A DNA stretch of 21,802 nucleotides from positions 1 through 21,802 of the forward strand of contig DFQF01000081.1 in assembly GCA_002377645.1 (NCBI GenBank), written 5' to 3'. Below the pieces are notes generated by a model. That model made no database searches and was not told the origin of the DNA. It worked only from the letters and a program-made list of their open reading frames with translations. The stretch is from Nitrospinaceae bacterium UBA3496. GTDB lineage: Bacteria; UBA8248. The first letter of the stretch is position 1; every line of letters starts with the position of its first letter. A program made the translations under genes and the position numbers. Below, piece by piece: positions 7,805 to 14,926 of this stretch.

Positions 7805-7810
7805 ATTATA
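7805..7810 (-). promoter_or_regulatory. Possible -10 element for the VOC-VOC-FAH operon (near-leaderless start)
   Basis: A perfect TATAAT on the minus strand ends 11 nt before the ATG at 7793, and no SD is present in between. If used, the transcript would start within a few bases of the ATG. No -35 hexamer is seen at the right distance, so this is weak. Confidence 0.25.
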
Positions 7811-7839
7811 AATATGAGCATGTGTATACGATTGTTTTT

Positions 7840-7868
7840 TTGATAAAAGCAAGGTAGAGTCTTAGGAT
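7840..7868 (+). promoter_or_regulatory. Candidate promoter of the ABC permease pair
   Basis: TTGATA (7840-7845) and TAGGAT (7863-7868) are separated by 17 nt. The hexamers match consensus at 5/6 and 4/6 positions. It lies in the 116-nt divergent spacer about 40 nt before the first permease ATG at 7910. Confidence 0.4.
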
Positions 7869-7909
7869 TAATAATTTAAATTTACTTAGATTCTTTTTTT
7901 GGGTTTTGT

Positions 7910-8851
7910 ATGAAGACATATATTATTAGAAGGTCTCTTCAGAGTATCGTAGTGTTTTGCGCAATTCTAGTCATCATTTTTTCTATGTTGTGGTTAACAG
8001 GGAACCCAGCGGAAGTTCTTTTGCCAGTAGATGCTGACCAAGAGGCTATTGATGCTCTTAGTAAAGAAATGGGTTTTGATCAGCCTTTATACATTCAATT
8101 TGGTTATTATCTCTTTGGAAATCCACATCAAGGAACCGGTGGTCTTATACGAGGAGATTTTGGTATTTCTTCTAATCATGAGATAGATGCTCTTGAATTA
8201 GTTTTGTCCCATTTTCCTAATACGATAACATTGGCAGTTTGTGCTGTATGTATTGCGGTTATCTTATCTATACCACTCGGAGTTCTTTCAGCTACTTTTA
8301 GAAATACCTGGATTGATTATTCGAGTTCTGTTTGTGCTATGTTTGGCCAGTCTATGCCAAATTTTTGGTTTGGTCTTCTTTTAATTTTATTTTTTGCTGT
8401 TTGGTGGAAGGTCCTCCCTACGTCTGGGTATGAAGACTGGACTTATTTGATATTGCCTTCGGCAACTGCTGGAATATATGCTACAGCAAGGATTACACGT
8501 ATGGTCCGCTCTCAAATGCTAGATGTGCTCGAAATGGATTATGTACGTACCGCGCGTTCTAAGGGTTTGATTGAGTACGTCGTTATTATCTACCATGCGC
8601 TTAAAAATGCTTCCATTCCAATTGTTACTTTGATTGGCCTAGAACTTGGTATTTTGCTTGGTGGAACCGTTGTTACAGAAACGATTTTCTCTTTTCCAGG
8701 AGTTGGGTATTTAGTTGTAGATGCAATTGCGACTCAAGACTTTCCTGTTGTGCAGGCTGCTGTTGCCCTATTGTCTTTGAGTTTTGTATTCGTGAATTTA
8801 TTTGTTGATATTTTATATGCTTGGCTTGATCCAAGAATTTCGTATTCTTAG
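7910..8851 (+). CDS. Oligopeptide-type ABC transporter permease, DppB/OppB family
   Basis: Inner-membrane permease, 313 aa, the normal family length. The N-terminus has the typical RRSLQSI start with TM1 (about 10-30) and a periplasmic loop ending in RGDFGIS (81-87). The binding-protein-dependent transport domain (about 98-308) holds roughly five further membrane segments, including ones near 104-127, 150-168 and 282-303. The EAA loop that contacts the ATPase is DYVRTARSKGL (210-220), followed by the TETIFSFPGVG motif and the C-terminal DPRISYS. There is no good SD before the ATG, unlike most genes here. The second permease follows after 16 nt. The two would form the membrane channel. The solute-binding protein at the left edge is a candidate partner. 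Substrate could be peptides, or the opines, nickel or sugars handled by the same family. Confidence 0.92.
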   Translation: MKTYIIRRSLQSIVVFCAILVIIFSMLWLTGNPAEVLLPVDADQEAIDALSKEMGFDQPLYIQFGYYLFGNPHQGTGGLIRGDFGISSNHEIDALELVLSHFPNTITLAVCAVCIAVILSIPLGVLSATFRNTWIDYSSSVCAMFGQSMPNFWFGLLLILFFAVWWKVLPTSGYEDWTYLILPSATAGIYATARITRMVRSQMLDVLEMDYVRTARSKGLIEYVVIIYHALKNASIPIVTLIGLELGILLGGTVVTETIFSFPGVGYLVVDAIATQDFPVVQAAVALLSLSFVFVNLFVDILYAWLDPRISYS

Positions 8852-8867
8852 GAAGTAAGGACACTAA

Positions 8868-9794
8868 ATGGCAACCGCTAGCGCCGATCAAAAAAATCTA
8901 ACTAATGAAGAAATAGAAGATGTTCGAGGACCAACAGATTTTCAGTTGGCAATGCATGAGCTTAAGGGTAGGCCTCCTGCAATTCTTGCGCTTATTATTG
9001 TTTTTACGGTAATAACACTTGCTTTTATTCCAGGTGTTTTTGCTCCGCATGATCCTCTTATACAGAATTTGGATACGCATTTACTTCCCCCTGGTAGTGA
9101 AGTTAAAGGCAATTACTACGCACTTGGCACAGATCATCTAGGGAGAGATGTTTTAAGTAGAATTATATGGGGATCCAGAATCTCATTAATCGTTGGAGTT
9201 ACAGCAGTTATCTTTAGTGGTTTGATTGGGATTTCCATTGGAATAATGGCGGGTTTTTTTGGTGGTTGGATAGACACAGTTTGCAGCAGAGCCTTAGACA
9301 CTTTAATTTCGATTCCATTTATACTTCTTGCTATTAGTATTGTAGCAATACTTGGTCCTAGTCTTGAGGTAATAGTTTCGGTTATTGCTCTTCGAACCTG
9401 GATTGTTTATGCAAGAGTTGTGAGAGGGGAAGTGCTTGCTCTAAAAGAAAACGAGTTTGTAGTTGGAGCAAGGGCGGTAGGGTGTAAAACTTTAAGAATT
9501 TTATTTTTGTATCTTCTTCCAAACGTCGTTTCTTCTTGTATTGTTATAGCTACACTTTATCTTGGAAGAATGATTATTATTGAAGCATCTTTGTCATTTC
9601 TTGGTTTGGGTGTGCCTCCGCCTACTCCTACATGGGGAGGCATTTTAGCTGATGGAAGAGGGTATATTGACACCTCTTGGTGGATAACATTTTTCCCAGG
9701 CCTTGTTCTTATGTTAACGGTTTTGTCAGTAAATCTTTTAGGTGATTACGTTAGAGATGTGTTAGATCCTAGAATGAAAAGAAATGTAGATTAA
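8868..9794 (+). CDS. Oligopeptide-type ABC transporter permease, DppC/OppC family
   Basis: Second inner-membrane permease, 308 aa. It has the OppC N-terminal segment (cytoplasmic 1-35, TM1 about 38-58), the YYALGTDHLGRDVLSRIIWG signature (83-102), the transport domain (about 105-300) with EAA loop NEFVVGARAVG (195-205), and the ASLSFLGLGVPPPTPTWG motif that typifies DppC. AAGGA (8857-8861) is 6 nt before the ATG. It is the last gene of the pair: a strong terminator begins 6 nt after its stop. No ABC ATPase genes follow, though DppD/DppF usually do, so the ATPases must be encoded elsewhere. Confidence 0.93.
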   Translation: MATASADQKNLTNEEIEDVRGPTDFQLAMHELKGRPPAILALIIVFTVITLAFIPGVFAPHDPLIQNLDTHLLPPGSEVKGNYYALGTDHLGRDVLSRIIWGSRISLIVGVTAVIFSGLIGISIGIMAGFFGGWIDTVCSRALDTLISIPFILLAISIVAILGPSLEVIVSVIALRTWIVYARVVRGEVLALKENEFVVGARAVGCKTLRILFLYLLPNVVSSCIVIATLYLGRMIIIEASLSFLGLGVPPPTPTWGGILADGRGYIDTSWWITFFPGLVLMLTVLSVNLLGDYVRDVLDPRMKRNVD

Positions 9795-9800
9795 TCTAAT

Positions 9801-9842
9801 AAAACCCCCTCTTCTTTTTCAATAAAAGAAGGGGGGTTTTTT
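9801..9842. terminator. Bidirectional intrinsic terminator between permease and hydrolase genes
   Basis: Stem of AAAACCCCC plus CTTCTTTT (9801-9818, one bulged T at 9810) paired with AAAAGAAG plus GGGGGTTTT (9824-9840), loop 9819-9823. Six T residues follow on the plus strand, and on the minus strand the stem ends in TTTT. It lies between the convergent stops at 9794 and 9856 and can serve both transcripts. Confidence 0.9.
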
Positions 9843-9855
9843 ATTTCTGAAGTGT

Positions 9856-11028
9856 TTAAGCATTAAGTTTTGATTTCAACCAGTCGTAGATATAATGAGC
9901 TCCGACTGTTGAATTGTCTGCCTGGCAGTGTTGTGCTCCAGTTTCGTTTCCTTTAAAAATTCGTAGAGTTTTATCTTTAGAGCCAACTGCATTTAAAAGT
10001 TTTTTTGCAGTCTGAATTGATATTTGTTGATCCCCCTCTCCATGAGTCAAAAGAAAAGGGCATCTCATTTTTTGAACTACTCCGTCGAGTTTAAAAGGTT
10101 CTAGTTTTTTTAGGGCTTCATCAACTGTTTTTGTGTTCATTATCCAAGTCAAATGATGACCAGGAACAGAGAGAGCGGTTTTGTATTCTGCTTCTATTCG
10201 TTTTTTCCAAGTTTCGTGGTAATTCCAGATACCTCCCCATGCGACACAAGCCTTAAAACGTTTTTCCATACTTGCATTTCTAGGAGCGTAGTAACCACCT
10301 AAGCTAATTGCCATAACGCCAACTTTTTTTGAGTCTACATCCTTTCTTCTTTCTAGATAATCGATAGCTGCGGAGCCTGCGACTTCATGATCATGTCTAA
10401 GATATAAATTGCGAAAACGAATAGCTTCCCCATTTCCAGGTGCATCAACAGCAAGAACACTTATTCCACGTTTTATTAAATCTTCAACTCCAAGCATATA
10501 TTGAATCTCTTTTGAAATATCAAATCCATCAAAAGACACAACAACAGGAGGTCTTTTTTTTCTGGTGTTTTGTGCATGGATGAAAATAGCTGGCAATTTT
10601 TTGTTTTTTTCAAAAGGGATTTCTACGTGCTCAATTTTTGGAGAATCTACCAATTTAGAATATCGTTTAAACGAATCGAGAGACTTTTTGTAAGCCGAAT
10701 TTGCAATTTTGTCTTTGGGGGTTCTAAAACGTTCTCCCATTTGATAGTACATGCAAGCTCTTTTATGATATGCAGCAGCGGTAAGGGTGTTTTTCTTTTT
10801 TTCTGCATCTAATCCTAAGGCGCGAATTCGATCTGCCAGCTTAATCCATTCACGAAACCAGGCATTATCATTTCCTAGTTTGTTATGTAAGTTTTTACAT
10901 GCACTATGAATTTCTCCCATAGTAGACGCACCCCAAAATGAGCAAGAATATGTAATACTTACTGCTGCAGACCACCTATAGTCTTTTGGGAAATAAGCGA
11001 ACCATGGAGCTTTTTTTACAGCATTCAT
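9856..11028 (-). CDS. Alpha/beta hydrolase, Ayg1 / 2,6-dihydroxypseudooxynicotine-hydrolase-like (paralog 2)
   Basis: Cytoplasmic hydrolase of 390 aa with the same layout as the gene at 1242: helical cap (1-130, beginning PWFAYFPKDYRW) and alpha/beta-hydrolase core (133-388). The triad is intact: Ser242 (AISLGG), Asp333 (HGEGD) and His367 (GAQHC). Glu201 in APGNGE is the family's extra carboxylate. It is much closer to the gene at 11059 than to the gene at 1242, so it is a recent tandem duplicate. Small differences near the pocket (DAPGNGEAIRFRNLYL here, DGPGTGEAIRMRKIYL in the neighbour; GNETGAQHC here, VKEGGSQHC there) suggest divergence in substrate. GGAG (11037-11040) supports the ATG at 11028. 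It lies 30 nt after the upstream paralog, in one operon ending at the 9801-9842 terminator. Confidence 0.85.
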   Translation of the reverse strand: MNAVKKAPWFAYFPKDYRWSAAVSITYSCSFWGASTMGEIHSACKNLHNKLGNDNAWFREWIKLADRIRALGLDAEKKKNTLTAAAYHKRACMYYQMGERFRTPKDKIANSAYKKSLDSFKRYSKLVDSPKIEHVEIPFEKNKKLPAIFIHAQNTRKKRPPVVVSFDGFDISKEIQYMLGVEDLIKRGISVLAVDAPGNGEAIRFRNLYLRHDHEVAGSAAIDYLERRKDVDSKKVGVMAISLGGYYAPRNASMEKRFKACVAWGGIWNYHETWKKRIEAEYKTALSVPGHHLTWIMNTKTVDEALKKLEPFKLDGVVQKMRCPFLLTHGEGDQQISIQTAKKLLNAVGSKDKTLRIFKGNETGAQHCQADNSTVGAHYIYDWLKSKLNA

Positions 11029-11058
11029 TTAATAGACTCCTAAAATTAGTGATATGGG

Positions 11059-12234
11059 TTAGGCTTTTAGTTTTTCTTGAAGCCAATCGTAAATATAAGT
11101 AGTTCCAATAGACAAATTGTCACGCTGACAGTGTTGGGAACCACCTTCTTTTACAGTAAAAATTTTAAATGTTTTATCTTTTGAGCCAACTGCATTAAAT
11201 AAAGATCTTGCATAATGCATTGGTTGTTGTTTGTCATCTGCTCCATGGGTAAGCAAAAAAGGACAACGCATTTTTTGGACTACCCCGTCAAGTCTAAAAG
11301 GATCGAGCTTTTCTAAAGCTTCTTCTACTGTTTTTGTGTTTAAAATCCATGTTATGTGGTGTCCTGGAACAGAGAGTTCAGTTTTATATGCAGCGTCTAT
11401 TCTTTTTTTCCATGTGTCGTAATAATCCCAGATTGCTCCCCAGGCTACACATGCTTTATATCTTTTTTCCATACTTGCAATTCTGGGGGCGTAATATCCT
11501 CCCAAACTAATTGCCATAATTGCCGCTTTCTTGGCGTTTACATCTTTTCTGGTTTCCAAATAATTTAAAGCCGCTGACCCAGCGACTTCATAGTCATGAC
11601 GTAAGTAAATTTTTCTCATGCGTATTGCTTCTCCCGTTCCGGGACCATCCATTACCAAACAACTCATACCTCTTCTGACTAAATCTTCGACGCCTCTCAT
11701 ATATTGCAGTTCTTTTGTGACATCAAGCCCATCAAAAAAAACAACGACAGGGGGTTTTGATTTTTTTGTGTTTTGTGCATGAACAAGCATTCCCGGTAAA
11801 GTTTTTTTTCCTTCATAAGGAACTTCTACATATTCTATCTTTGGTTGGTCGATTAACTTACTGTATCTTTTAAAGGAATCCATACCTTTTCTGTATGCGT
11901 CTAATGCTTTTTTGTCTTTAGGTGTCCTGAATCTTTCCGCCATCTGATAATATGAACAAGCCCTTTTGTGATGTTCTGCTGCTGTAAGATTGTATCCTTT
12001 CCTCTCTGCAGAAATCCCAAGAGCGCGGATTTTGTCTGCCATTTTAACCCACTCTCTAAACCAAACGTTATCATTCCCAAGGTGCTTTTCAAGTTTTCTT
12101 CCAACCTGATCAATCTCTCCTATTTCAGATGCACCCCATCTTGCAGCAGAAACCATTCCGCAAATTGCAGCAGACCAACGATAATCTTTTGGAAAGTAAG
12201 TAAACCAATTTGTATTTGCTGGTGCTTCAGGCAT
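11059..12234 (-). CDS. Alpha/beta hydrolase, Ayg1 / 2,6-dihydroxypseudooxynicotine-hydrolase-like (paralog 3)
   Basis: First gene of the two-hydrolase minus-strand operon, 391 aa, no signal peptide. It has the helical cap (WFTYFPKDYRW, then the LGNDNVWFREWVKMAD helix and RACSYYQMAERFRTPKDK), then the core. Catalytic residues are Ser243 (AISLGG), Asp334 (HGADD) and His368 (GSQHC), with Glu202 in DGPGTGE. The family includes enzymes that cleave a C-C bond next to a carbonyl (nicotine pathway; fungal Ayg1 chain shortening), so a similar reaction is the leading hypothesis, with ester or amide hydrolysis as the alternative. GGAG (12241-12244) is 6 nt from the ATG. It faces the M20 peptidase gene across a 130-nt spacer with a perfect palindrome. 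Confidence 0.85.
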   Translation of the reverse strand: MPEAPANTNWFTYFPKDYRWSAAICGMVSAARWGASEIGEIDQVGRKLEKHLGNDNVWFREWVKMADKIRALGISAERKGYNLTAAEHHKRACSYYQMAERFRTPKDKKALDAYRKGMDSFKRYSKLIDQPKIEYVEVPYEGKKTLPGMLVHAQNTKKSKPPVVVFFDGLDVTKELQYMRGVEDLVRRGMSCLVMDGPGTGEAIRMRKIYLRHDYEVAGSAALNYLETRKDVNAKKAAIMAISLGGYYAPRIASMEKRYKACVAWGAIWDYYDTWKKRIDAAYKTELSVPGHHITWILNTKTVEEALEKLDPFRLDGVVQKMRCPFLLTHGADDKQQPMHYARSLFNAVGSKDKTFKIFTVKEGGSQHCQRDNLSIGTTYIYDWLQEKLKA

Positions 12235-12266
12235 TTTAATCTCCTAGGGTATGAAGTAATATTTTC

Positions 12267-12280
12267 ACATTAATTAATGT
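12267..12280. promoter_or_regulatory. Perfect 14-bp palindrome in the divergent spacer (possible operator)
   Basis: ACATTAATTAATGT is its own reverse complement. It lies between the divergent starts at 12234 and 12365, 33 nt from the hydrolase ATG, where a dimeric regulator could control one or both directions. The core is pure A/T, so chance occurrence in this AT-rich DNA is not excluded. Confidence 0.35.
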
Positions 12281-12353
12281 TTTTTATCTTATCTTGAACT
12301 TATTAAAATTTTCAAATAAGTGTAAGAACTTTGTTTGTGACTTTTTTAAGAAA

Positions 12354-12360
12354 AGGAGGA
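12354..12360 (+). promoter_or_regulatory. Ribosome-binding site fixing the GTG start at 12365
   Basis: AGGAGGA is the strongest SD in the window and sits 4-5 nt before the GTG. The ATG formed at 12360-12362 is out of frame, so the GTG is the start. Confidence 0.7.
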
Positions 12361-12364
12361 TGTT

Positions 12365-13723
12365 GTGGCTAGAGGGGAAGATTTCCAAAAGATTCTCGAA
12401 TATATTGAAAAAAATATAGAAAAATCAGTCTCGGATTTACAGGAACTTTGTAGACAACCAAGTATTTCTACAACCAATGTTGGAATCAAAGAAATGGCTG
12501 ATTTGTTACATTCTCGAATTGAAAAAGCAGGTCTTTCTTCAAGCATCAATAAGACAGATGGCAATCCCATTTTAACTGCAAATATAAAAGGTGCGTCAGA
12601 CAAAACCCTGCTTTTTTATAATCATTATGATGTTCAGCCCGCTGATCCTGAAAGTGAATGGATAAGCCCTCCATTTGAGGCTAATATTGTTGATGAACAT
12701 GTGATTGCGCGGGGTTCGACAGATAATAAAGGAAATATAATAAGTCGTCTTGCCGCTTTTGAAGCGTTTTTGGCTATAAGGGGAGAGCTTCCATGCAACA
12801 TAAAATATATTATTGAAGGAGAAGAAGAAATTGGAAGCCCTTCTTTAGAAAAGTTTATTATGAAAAACAAAGATTTGTTAACTGCGGATGGGTGTATATG
12901 GGAAGATAATACAACTAGAGTTGACATTCCTGTTCTCTCTCTGGGAAATAAGGGCCTTTGTTATTTAGAGTTAACTTGCAGGACGGCAAATGTAGATTTT
13001 CATAGTTCATCAGGACAAATTTATGAAAATGCTGCTTGGAGAATTATTTGGGCATTAGCCTCAATGAAAGATGAAAATGAGAATGTCCTAATTGATGGAT
13101 TCTATGATGATGTTCTAGATCTTACAGAGACCGAAAATATATTGGTTGAAAAAATCAAACCATATGATGGTGCCGACAGAGTGAAAAAATTTGAATTGAG
13201 AAAGTTTTTGCTGGATCTAAAAGATGAGCAACTACCTAGAAGGCATCTTACAAACCCGACATTTAATGTGGCTGGTTTTGATGCTGGTTACACAGGAGAA
13301 GGTGTTAAAACGATTGTTTCAGGTCGTGGAAGAGCAAAGATTGATTGTAGGTTAGTTCCAAATCAAGATCCAAAAAAAATAAGAGATTGTGTACAAAATC
13401 ATTTAAGAAAACATGGATTTGATGATATTAAGGTAGAATTGTTGTTTAGTTCTTATCCTGCAAAAAGCGATCCTGATGCTGAGATTGTAAAAGCTTGCAT
13501 CAGAGCTTCTCAGAGATTGTATGGGCAAGATGCGGAAATCAATCCCTTTGGAAGTGGCAGTACCCCTTGCTATATAGTATTGCGTAATTTAGGAATTCCT
13601 CTAGCATCAACTGGAGTTGGTAGAATTACCTCTAGAACTCATAGTGCGAACGAAAATTTAAAAATTGAAGATTTAATGGATGGTGCTAAATATATGGCTG
13701 CAATTTGTGAAGAATTTGTTTAA
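12365..13723 (+). CDS. M20-family metallopeptidase (dipeptidase / acylase type)
   Basis: Zinc-dependent exopeptidase or amidohydrolase of the M20/ArgE/DapE/CPG2 family, 452 aa, typical of the M20 dipeptidase group, cytoplasmic. Visible ligands and catalytic residues: His87 and Asp89 (NHYDVQP), Asp120 (GSTDNKG), Glu154-Glu155 in EGEEEIGS (general base and metal ligand), Asp181, and His426 (SRTHSANE). The lid/dimerisation domain (about 195-310) contains DFHSS (211-215). It starts with GTG. The cupin gene follows after 31 nt and ends at a strong terminator, so these two form a short operon. Cleavage of dipeptides or N-acyl amino acids imported by the peptide transporter is a plausible role. Exact specificity is unknown. 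Confidence 0.9.
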   Translation: MARGEDFQKILEYIEKNIEKSVSDLQELCRQPSISTTNVGIKEMADLLHSRIEKAGLSSSINKTDGNPILTANIKGASDKTLLFYNHYDVQPADPESEWISPPFEANIVDEHVIARGSTDNKGNIISRLAAFEAFLAIRGELPCNIKYIIEGEEEIGSPSLEKFIMKNKDLLTADGCIWEDNTTRVDIPVLSLGNKGLCYLELTCRTANVDFHSSSGQIYENAAWRIIWALASMKDENENVLIDGFYDDVLDLTETENILVEKIKPYDGADRVKKFELRKFLLDLKDEQLPRRHLTNPTFNVAGFDAGYTGEGVKTIVSGRGRAKIDCRLVPNQDPKKIRDCVQNHLRKHGFDDIKVELLFSSYPAKSDPDAEIVKACIRASQRLYGQDAEINPFGSGSTPCYIVLRNLGIPLASTGVGRITSRTHSANENLKIEDLMDGAKYMAAICEEFV

Positions 13724-13754
13724 TTTTTTTTAATAGATTAATGGAGGAAGTTTT

Positions 13755-14147
13755 ATGCATGTGTTCGATTTGTTGAAAGAACAGGAATTTAACCAAGAAA
13801 AGCACGTTGAGAAAATACTTGGGACTTTTGGAGAAGGAGATGTAACTGTTGCATGTTGGGAGCCTGGTCAAATAAGTCCATATCATTGTCATCCGTATGC
13901 AACGGAAATTTACTTTTGTTTCCAGGGAGGGGGGGCAATGAAAACTCCCGACGGGAATGTAGACGTAACTCCAGGAGCTTTTATTGTTCATCCACCAGGT
14001 GAAGTACATGAATACACTAATGGAAGCGAAAGAACACTCCTCTATAGGGTAAGATATGGAGGAGATAAAGTTTCCCGGCACAAAGAGTGGCCTTCAAATC
14101 CGAATTGGAAACAAAAACCTGAAGACGCCGAGTATTTCTCATCATAA
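13755..14147 (+). CDS. Small single-domain cupin protein
   Basis: 130-aa beta-barrel protein with both cupin motifs. Motif 1 has His44, His46 and Glu51 (PYHCHPYATE). Motif 2 is PGAFIVHPPGEVHEY with His85. The 3-His-1-Glu set is complete, so a metal (Mn, Fe, Ni or Zn) is probably bound. A GGAGG site (13743-13747) is 7 nt from the ATG, and the gene follows the M20 peptidase by 31 nt. Small cupins of this kind are isomerases, dioxygenases, decarboxylases or sugar/organic-acid binding proteins. Nothing in the sequence distinguishes these. The adjacent peptidase hints at a shared small-molecule pathway. Confidence 0.8.
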   Translation: MHVFDLLKEQEFNQEKHVEKILGTFGEGDVTVACWEPGQISPYHCHPYATEIYFCFQGGGAMKTPDGNVDVTPGAFIVHPPGEVHEYTNGSERTLLYRVRYGGDKVSRHKEWPSNPNWKQKPEDAEYFSS

Positions 14148-14156
14148 ATAATACGA

Positions 14157-14191
14157 GGGTGTGTTTATTTATACAATAAACACACCCTTTT
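14157..14191 (+). terminator. Intrinsic terminator after the cupin gene
   Basis: Perfect 13-bp stem (GGGTGTGTTTATT / AATAAACACACCC), 5-nt loop TATAC (14170-14174), followed by TTTT. It begins 9 nt after the stop codon and closes the peptidase-cupin operon. Confidence 0.9.
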
Positions 14192-14309
14192 GCCTTAGAT
14201 AAAAACAAAAAACCCCGCAAAAACAAAACCAGTAAGTGAATGAAATAAAAGGGATTGTTTTACTTATTTTAAAAAGCTCATATAATCTAAATATATTTAT
14301 ATAAAAAAC

Positions 14310-14338
14310 TTGACATTATTACACTCATATATTAAATT
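14310..14338 (+). promoter_or_regulatory. Sigma-70-type promoter of the hsp20 gene
   Basis: Perfect TTGACA (14310-14315), 17-nt spacer, then TAAATT (14333-14338, 4/6). It lies about 45 nt before the ATG, in very A/T-rich DNA. A second TATAAT at 14281-14286 lacks a good -35. I see no CIRCE repeat and no sigma-32-type -10 at the right spacing. Confidence 0.5.
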
Positions 14339-14381
14339 ATTCTTGTTTTTAATATTAATTTTTTAAATTGGAGGATTAATA

Positions 14382-14804
14382 ATGAATAATTTAATTTCTT
14401 TTACGCCACTTAGTTTGTTTCATTCATCTTTAAATAATTTTTTTACTGATGAAAGCTTTTTGGGAAGTAATTATGTTGAAAATGATTTTTTACCAATAGA
14501 TGTTTTTAAAAGTGTCGATGAATATGTAATTAAAGCATCACTACCAGGTTGTAAGAAAGAAGACTTAGACATCTTAGTTCATGATGGAGTTTTAACAATT
14601 AAAGCCAAACTTAAGGAGGATTTTTCTAATTCTAAATTTCAATATTTAAAGAGAGAGAGAAATTATTCATCATTTTCTAGAAGTCTAAAACTACCTGATG
14701 CTGTAGAGGATGATAAAACTGTAGCAGAATTAAAGGACGGTGTCCTATCGTTAACTATTCCATTAGCAGAAAAATCTAAACCAAAGAAAATTAATATTTC
14801 ATAA
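14382..14804 (+). CDS. Small heat-shock protein, Hsp20/alpha-crystallin family
   Basis: ATP-independent holdase chaperone of 140 aa, the usual size. A short, Phe- and Asn-rich N-terminal arm (1-36) precedes the alpha-crystallin domain (about 37-131). This begins PIDVFKSVDEYVIKASLPG and contains ERNYSSFSRSLKLP (92-105) and the conserved DGVLSLTIPL (119-128). The C-terminal oligomerisation I-x-I motif is INI (137-139). GGAGG (14370-14374) is 7 nt before the ATG. It is monocistronic, with its own promoter and terminator. The sequence is A/T-rich even for this window. Confidence 0.93.
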   Translation: MNNLISFTPLSLFHSSLNNFFTDESFLGSNYVENDFLPIDVFKSVDEYVIKASLPGCKKEDLDILVHDGVLTIKAKLKEDFSNSKFQYLKRERNYSSFSRSLKLPDAVEDDKTVAELKDGVLSLTIPLAEKSKPKKINIS

Positions 14805-14808
14805 TTTT

Positions 14809-14846
14809 AAAATCCCCTCGATTTATTCTTTATCGAGGGGATTTTT
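14809..14846 (+). terminator. Intrinsic terminator after the hsp20 gene
   Basis: Perfect 14-bp stem (AAAATCCCCTCGAT / ATCGAGGGGATTTT, 14809-14822 with 14832-14845), 9-nt loop, and five T residues (14842-14846). It starts 4 nt after the stop codon. Confidence 0.92.
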
Positions 14847-14865
14847 GCATACTTATAAATCACTC

Positions 14866-14894
14866 TCGACATAAATATCTCTATATGTTGAAAT
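14866..14894 (+). promoter_or_regulatory. Weak candidate promoter of the thiol dioxygenase gene
   Basis: TCGACA (14866-14871, 5/6) and TGAAAT (14889-14894, 4/6) are spaced 17 nt apart in the 79-nt gap after the hsp20 terminator. The -10 overlaps the inverted repeat at 14890-14909. Confidence 0.3.
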
Positions 14895-14909
14895 CAATTT
14901 ATTGATTTC
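14890..14909. promoter_or_regulatory. Perfect inverted repeat upstream of the thiol dioxygenase gene (possible operator)
   Basis: GAAATCAA and TTGATTTC form a perfect 8+8 inverted repeat with a 4-nt centre (TTTA). It lies 17 nt before the ATG, next to the GGAG SD, and over the candidate -10. It could be a repressor site or a leader hairpin limiting ribosome access. Confidence 0.4.
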
Positions 14910-14926
14910 TTTATTGGAGTTTTTTT

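Noticed and set aside
13686..14081. Long minus-strand open frame opposite the cupin gene
   Set aside because: No SD, no recognisable protein; the plus-strand cupin has full motifs, a good SD and a terminator.
14192..14309. Small RNA or tRNA in the spacer before hsp20
   Set aside because: No cloverleaf, no G/C-rich stems and no second terminator; the stretch is mostly A/T with poly-A runs.
14310..14338. Sigma-32 heat-shock promoter or CIRCE element for hsp20
   Set aside because: CTTGACA is followed by ACTCAT after only 7 nt, too close for a sigma-32 -10, and no TTAGCACTC/GAGTGCTAA repeat is present. A sigma-70 reading fits better.
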